NCBI RefSeq assembly: GCF_900110255.1
Contig: NZ_FODD01000012.1
Location: forward strand, 62,001-126,000
Length of the DNA: 64,000 nt
Direction: 5' to 3'
Source: Actinacidiphila rubida
GTDB taxonomy: Bacteria; Actinomycetota; Actinomycetes; Streptomycetales; Streptomycetaceae
Positions 53,096 to 64,000 of this stretch are shown here, piece by piece. The notes under the pieces were generated by a model. It worked only from the letters and a program-made list of their open reading frames with translations, was not told the origin of the DNA and searched no databases. The translations under genes and the position numbers were made by a program. The stretch's first letter is position 1. Each line of letters begins with the position of its first letter.

Positions 53096-54096
53096 CACCG
53101 ATGCTGACCTGGGAGATCACACCGGGCAGCCCGGCCACGACGCACGCCGCGGGCCTGGGCAGCATGGACGGGGCCGCGGCCTGGCTGCGCCGCAACCTGC
53201 CGGAGGTGCAGGCGGCCCTGCACACCCACGGAACCGTCTTCCTGCGGGGCCTGCCGGTCGCCACCGTGGAGGACGTCGCGGCGGTGCGCGACATCCTCAT
53301 CCCCGAGTCGACGCCCTATCGCGAGAAGGCCACCCCCCGCAGTGACTTCGGGCACGGCGTGGCCTCCTCCACGGACCTGCCGCCCAGCCAGTCCATCCGG
53401 ATGCACAACGAGAACAGCTACACCCTCACCTTCCCCGGGAAGCTGCTCTTCGCCTGTCTGGTGGAACCGCCGGTCGGCGGCGCGACGCCCGTCGCCGACT
53501 GCCGCGCGGTGCTGCGGAACCTGCCGGAGCGGATCGCCGACCGCATGCGGTCCCACGGCTGGAGCCTGACCCGCACCTACTCGCCCTACGTGTCCCTCGA
53601 CTGGCGGAGCGCCTTCGGCACCGACGACCCCGCGGAGGTCGCCGCCTACTGCGCCGAGAACCACATCGCCGTGGACTGGCTGGAGGACGGCCGGCTGCGC
53701 ACGCGCCAGCTGCGCTCCGGCACCCTCTCGCACCCCACGACCGGCGAGGAGGTCTGGTTCAACCACCTGGCCTTCTGGAACGAGTGGTCCCTGCAGGAGG
53801 ACATCCGCACCGCCCTGACCGAGGAGTTCGGCCCGGACGGCCTGCCGTTCAACACGGGATTCGGCGACGGCGAACCCCTGACCCGGGAGGACGTCGACCT
53901 GATCAACGCCGCCTACGACGCCGCCACGGTCCGCCGAACGTGGCAGCGCGGCGACGTCATGCTGGTCGACAACATCCTTTGCGCTCACGGCCGCGACCCC
54001 TTCTCGGGGGACCGCAAGATCGCCGTCGCCATGGGCGAGCCGATCGACCTCATGGACTGCCGGCCCAGTGTCCACCCGGTGGCCGCCGCCGTCTGA
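53092..54096 (+). CDS. SyrP/TauD-like Fe(II)/2-oxoglutarate hydroxylase
   Basis: 334 residues. The iron site is MHNENSYTL (His and Glu, the HxE variant of the clavaminate-synthase/SyrP group) near 102 and a distal His in [12 protein letters not shown] near 300, followed by the 2-oxoglutarate-binding Arg in [32 protein letters not shown] is the family strand pair. SyrP-like enzymes hydroxylate the beta carbon of aspartate on a carrier; AsnO-like ones act on free Asn. With an Asp/Asn-type monomer predicted upstream, a beta-hydroxylation of an Asp- or Asn-like residue is plausible. GTG at 53092 is coupled to mbtH. Confidence 0.88.
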   Translation: MTPMLTWEITPGSPATTHAAGLGSMDGAAAWLRRNLPEVQAALHTHGTVFLRGLPVATVEDVAAVRDILIPESTPYREKATPRSDFGHGVASSTDLPPSQSIRMHNENSYTLTFPGKLLFACLVEPPVGGATPVADCRAVLRNLPERIADRMRSHGWSLTRTYSPYVSLDWRSAFGTDDPAEVAAYCAENHIAVDWLEDGRLRTRQLRSGTLSHPTTGEEVWFNHLAFWNEWSLQEDIRTALTEEFGPDGLPFNTGFGDGEPLTREDVDLINAAYDAATVRRTWQRGDVMLVDNILCAHGRDPFSGDRKIAVAMGEPIDLMDCRPSVHPVAAAV

Positions 54097-54180
54097 ACGG
54101 CCCCCGGCCCTGTGCGGACCCGCCCGCCGCGCCACACCGCACACCGCCTCCCCCGTGGATCCGAAGTAAAGGAAGAGACC

Positions 54181-64000
<9,820 letters not shown>

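Overview
The window reads as chromosomal DNA of a high-GC actinobacterium, almost certainly Streptomyces. The evidence is the extreme third-position GC, frequent GTG starts behind GGAGG-type ribosome binding sites, several ECF sigma factors, SpoIIE-type phosphatases, RsbW-like and MmyB-like regulators, a gene of the SCO6745 family, and a large NRPS cluster. No tRNA, rRNA, CRISPR array or insertion sequence was seen.

Bases 1-17500 form a stress and redox region. It holds two ECF41-type sigma factors (one cut by the left edge), an internally deleted SpoIIE phosphatase and a full-length sensor phosphatase. It also holds a paralogous pair of coiled-coil/winged-helix proteins, two type II NADH dehydrogenases, an acyl-CoA-dehydrogenase-like flavoprotein, a SigR-like sigma factor divergent from an AhpD-like protein, a CPA2 antiporter, a cupin, a lone cytochrome b, a beta-carbonic anhydrase and an MBL-fold protein. 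Seven of the genes in the first 12.4 kb have upstream copies of one motif, (T/C)GTCACA, a 15-16 base spacer, then GGTC or TGTC. This closely resembles the promoter described for ECF41 sigma factors, so I read the region as a local ECF41 regulon.

Bases 17500-33200 are accessory genes: a secreted eqolisin-type peptidase, a hypothetical membrane protein, small XRE regulators, a tightly coupled four-gene operon (Nudix, GNAT, 2-oxoglutarate oxygenase, membrane protein with a PLD-like domain), an MmyB-type regulator divergent from a DHA2 efflux pump, an RsbW-like kinase, a thioredoxin-fold protein lacking the CxxC pair, a DEAD-box helicase, an ankyrin/HEAT protein and a lipoprotein.

Bases 33650-64000 are an NRPS biosynthetic cluster running rightward off the window. 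It opens with an XRE-STAND regulator. Four translationally coupled genes follow: both subunits of a B12-dependent glutamate (methylaspartate) mutase, a catalytic-core-only AsnRS paralogue resembling archaeal asparagine synthetase, and an FMN protein of the glutamate synthase type. I infer that they make a beta-methylated aspartate, probably beta-methylasparagine or something derived from it. The assembly line is then colinear: A-T-C-A-T, C-A-T-C, stand-alone A-T, type II thioesterase, P450, MbtH, SyrP-like oxygenase, and a giant NRPS with at least C-A-T-C-A-T-C-A-T-C. At least seven residues are loaded inside the window. The terminating thioesterase, exporters and the rest of the giant synthetase lie beyond the right edge. 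I cannot name the product.
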